Shown one piece after another: positions 49,625 through 50,492 of a stretch of DNA of 50,492 bases. The stretch comes from an uncultured Candidatus Saccharibacteria bacterium. Its GTDB lineage: Bacteria > Patescibacteriota > Saccharimonadia > Saccharimonadales > Saccharimonadaceae. A program made the position numbers and the translations under genes. The DNA lies in the NCBI GenBank assembly GCA_946548715.1, contig CAMNPZ010000006.1:1-50492 (forward strand). The letters run 5' to 3'. Within the stretch, counting starts at the first letter, position 1, and every line of letters begins with the position of its first letter. The notes under the pieces were generated by a model. It was not told the DNA's origin. It saw only the letters and a program-made list of their open reading frames with translations, and did not search any database.

Positions 49625-50164
49625 ATGAGCAGAAAACTGAATATCGCAAGAAAAGTATGGTTTACGGATTGCGCATATCGTCCCATGAGGGCAACATCGG
49701 TTCGTAAGGCTGTATACATGAGCGGTCTGGACGAATCCGGAGAATTGCTTGAAACCTATCAAGTAGAAGAAATCATATTTAACGGTTCCACTATCACGGA
49801 AATCAAAGATGCCTCCGGCTCTTGGTACAAAATAGAGTCTTTCCACCCAGAATATGAAGAGCTCATGCGGGCCCTTCAGAACGGTGAGCCGGTGCTCCAA
49901 GCTTGGAGCCTCAGCAGAGTTAGCGACGGATACAAAATCGTCGCCAAAATGCCGTTTGGAGAAGACGTTTCCGGGATAGTAATCGCCCAGGAAGGCAACT
50001 ATGTCACAATCAAAAGAGAAGGAGGCGGAGCAGCAAGATTCTTGGTTTGCTGGCCAAGGATGTCAGTGAAGGCGCTGGAAGAGCTTTCCGGTACCGGAAG
50101 AATCGCCGGTCTCGATACGGAAAACTCGTTTTCCCTAAGCTGTCGACCGATTATTCCTTGCTAA
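49625..50164 (+). CDS. Orphan protein, 179 residues
   Basis: Not recognised. The product is soluble, 179 residues, with alternating strands and turns (VYMSGLDESGELLETYQVEE, IIFNGSTITEIKDASGSWYK) that suggest a beta-rich fold, and two C-terminal Cys. I chose the ATG at 49625 because AAGGGGG lies about eight bases upstream; a longer frame would begin inside the leader. The gene has the same stand-alone design as those at 1262, 5745 and 10684: consensus promoter, 70-base leader, very strong ribosome site, dedicated terminator. Its sense strand is less C-rich than the neighbouring foldase gene. Confidence 0.7.
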   Translation: MSRKLNIARKVWFTDCAYRPMRATSVRKAVYMSGLDESGELLETYQVEEIIFNGSTITEIKDASGSWYKIESFHPEYEELMRALQNGEPVLQAWSLSRVSDGYKIVAKMPFGEDVSGIVIAQEGNYVTIKREGGGAARFLVCWPRMSVKALEELSGTGRIAGLDTENSFSLSCRPIIPC

Positions 50165-50178
50165 ACCCCGAAACTCGG

Positions 50179-50204
50179 CCTCGGCAATTCTGCCGGGGCT
50201 TTTT
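50179..50204 (+). terminator. Rho-independent terminator
   Basis: CCTCGGCA-ATTC-TGCCGGGG stem (one G-U pair), then CTTTTT. Confidence 0.88.
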
Positions 50205-50241
50205 CATTATAGAAAGGACATATCAATCAAGTGCTCCGACC

Positions 50242-50269
50242 AAAAAAACAAGCACGAGTGCTTGCTTTT
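50242..50269 (-). terminator. Terminator of tRNA-Gly
   Basis: CAAGCAC/GTGCTTG stem with seven A on its left, a U-run for leftward transcription, just after the tRNA 3' end. Confidence 0.85.
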
Positions 50270-50271
50270 GC

Positions 50272-50346
50272 TGGTGCGGGTACAGGGAGTCGGACCCTGA
50301 TCTCATCCTTGGGAAGGATACATAATAGCCGCTATACGATACCCGC
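50272..50346 (-). tRNA. tRNA-Gly (anticodon CCC)
   Basis: On the - strand: acceptor GCGGGTA/TACCCGC, D arm like that of bacterial tRNA-Gly, anticodon stem TATCC/GGATG with loop TTCCCAA (anticodon CCC, reading GGG), T stem CAGGG/CCCTG, encoded CCA. The T loop reads TCCGACT, with C in place of the usual T at position 55. Confidence 0.93.
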
Positions 50347-50355
50347 GACCCTTCA

Positions 50356-50364
50356 ATTATACCA
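50356..50364 (-). promoter_or_regulatory. Extended -10 promoter of tRNA-Gly
   Basis: On the - strand TG-G-TATAAT, nine bases before the tRNA 5' end. Confidence 0.75.
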
Positions 50365-50452
50365 CACTTTTCCACAAAGCAATCGATATCCACCTAGCAA
50401 AGCTTAAACTTGTACCAAGCACTAAAGTTTATAGATTGCATCCAGTTTCCTC

Positions 50453-50478
50453 GGGAGCACTACATTGCTCCCATTTTT
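50453..50478 (+). terminator. Terminator-like hairpin at the window end
   Basis: GGGAGC/GCTCCC stem followed by ATTTTT on the + strand. No gene on that strand ends nearby, so it may belong to an unseen small RNA or to a leader read from the - strand. The rest of 50365-50492 shows nothing else I can support. Confidence 0.4.
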
Positions 50479-50492
50479 ACTCCGCTATTTTT

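Noticed and set aside
1-50492. Alternative genetic code with UGA as Gly
   Set aside because: ftsK, pilO, pilD and other genes end at UGA at the expected family lengths, and no family-conserved frame continues through UGA.

Overview
The window looks like a chromosomal segment of a small-genome candidate-phyla-radiation bacterium, most likely a Saccharibacteria (TM7) relative. This is inferred from gene content, not from a phylogeny. There is a monoderm-style type IV pilus locus with no secretin, Fibrobacter-succinogenes-major-paralog (FISUMP) plus InlB-repeat surface proteins, a VirB2-like pilin, and very compact operons. The standard code applies: UGA is used as a stop many times. The + strand is C-rich throughout, so most + genes favour codons ending in C and - genes favour G; no skew switch was noticed. 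Layout: 1-75 tRNA-Arg, cut at its 5' end by the window edge. 0.16-1.05 kb PAP2 phosphatase overlapping a HIT hydrolase. 1.07-6.3 kb a small orphan gene, a greatly enlarged valS, a DUF3137 protein, another orphan gene and an IS1634-type transposase N-terminal fragment. 6.3-6.8 kb is non-coding, with DnaA boxes and a candidate structured RNA. 6.8-10.3 kb FemAB-like ligase and a CtpE-like P-type ATPase. 10.4-16.9 kb an orphan gene, an anchored protein, then leftward rlmH, a CAP protein, a 7TM receptor-like protein, a methyltransferase and tsaD. 17-21.2 kb a VirB2-like pilin, tRNA-Gln, a nucleotidyltransferase-like protein and ftsK. 21.4-25.1 kb giant adhesin 1. 25.3-27 kb rpsF-ssb-rpsR-efp. 27.2-39.7 kb the type IV pilus locus (pilM, N, O, a small membrane protein, pilB, T, C, A, adhesin 2, an inverted pilin, pilD, a pilV-like gene). 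39.8-40.7 kb a Xer recombinase. 40.8-45.4 kb giant adhesin 3. 45.5-50.5 kb ndk, an amino-acid ABC transporter, tRNA-Arg(CCU), a foldase-like protein, an orphan gene and tRNA-Gly. Four things stand out. First, valS carries four in-frame insertion sites and the P-type ATPase one, each made of palindromic elements whose cores are conserved between copies while the stems differ but stay self-complementary; one pair shows an A-T to G-C compensatory change, and all four of its differences are synonymous. Related hairpins occur between genes, including an exact 84-bp-period array that supplies the ftsK stop codon. Second, three FISUMP domains in the two giant adhesins end in G+C-rich, block-wise variable segments reminiscent of diversity-generating retroelement targets, although no reverse transcriptase is in the window. 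Third, at least eleven genes have an extended -10 box exactly six bases before the start codon, predicting widespread leaderless mRNAs. Fourth, the pilA and adhesin 1 promoters share an identical 18-bp block around the -35 box, and adhesin 3 has a close variant. A working model is that the pilus and the surface adhesins form one attachment system, probably for contact with a host cell.
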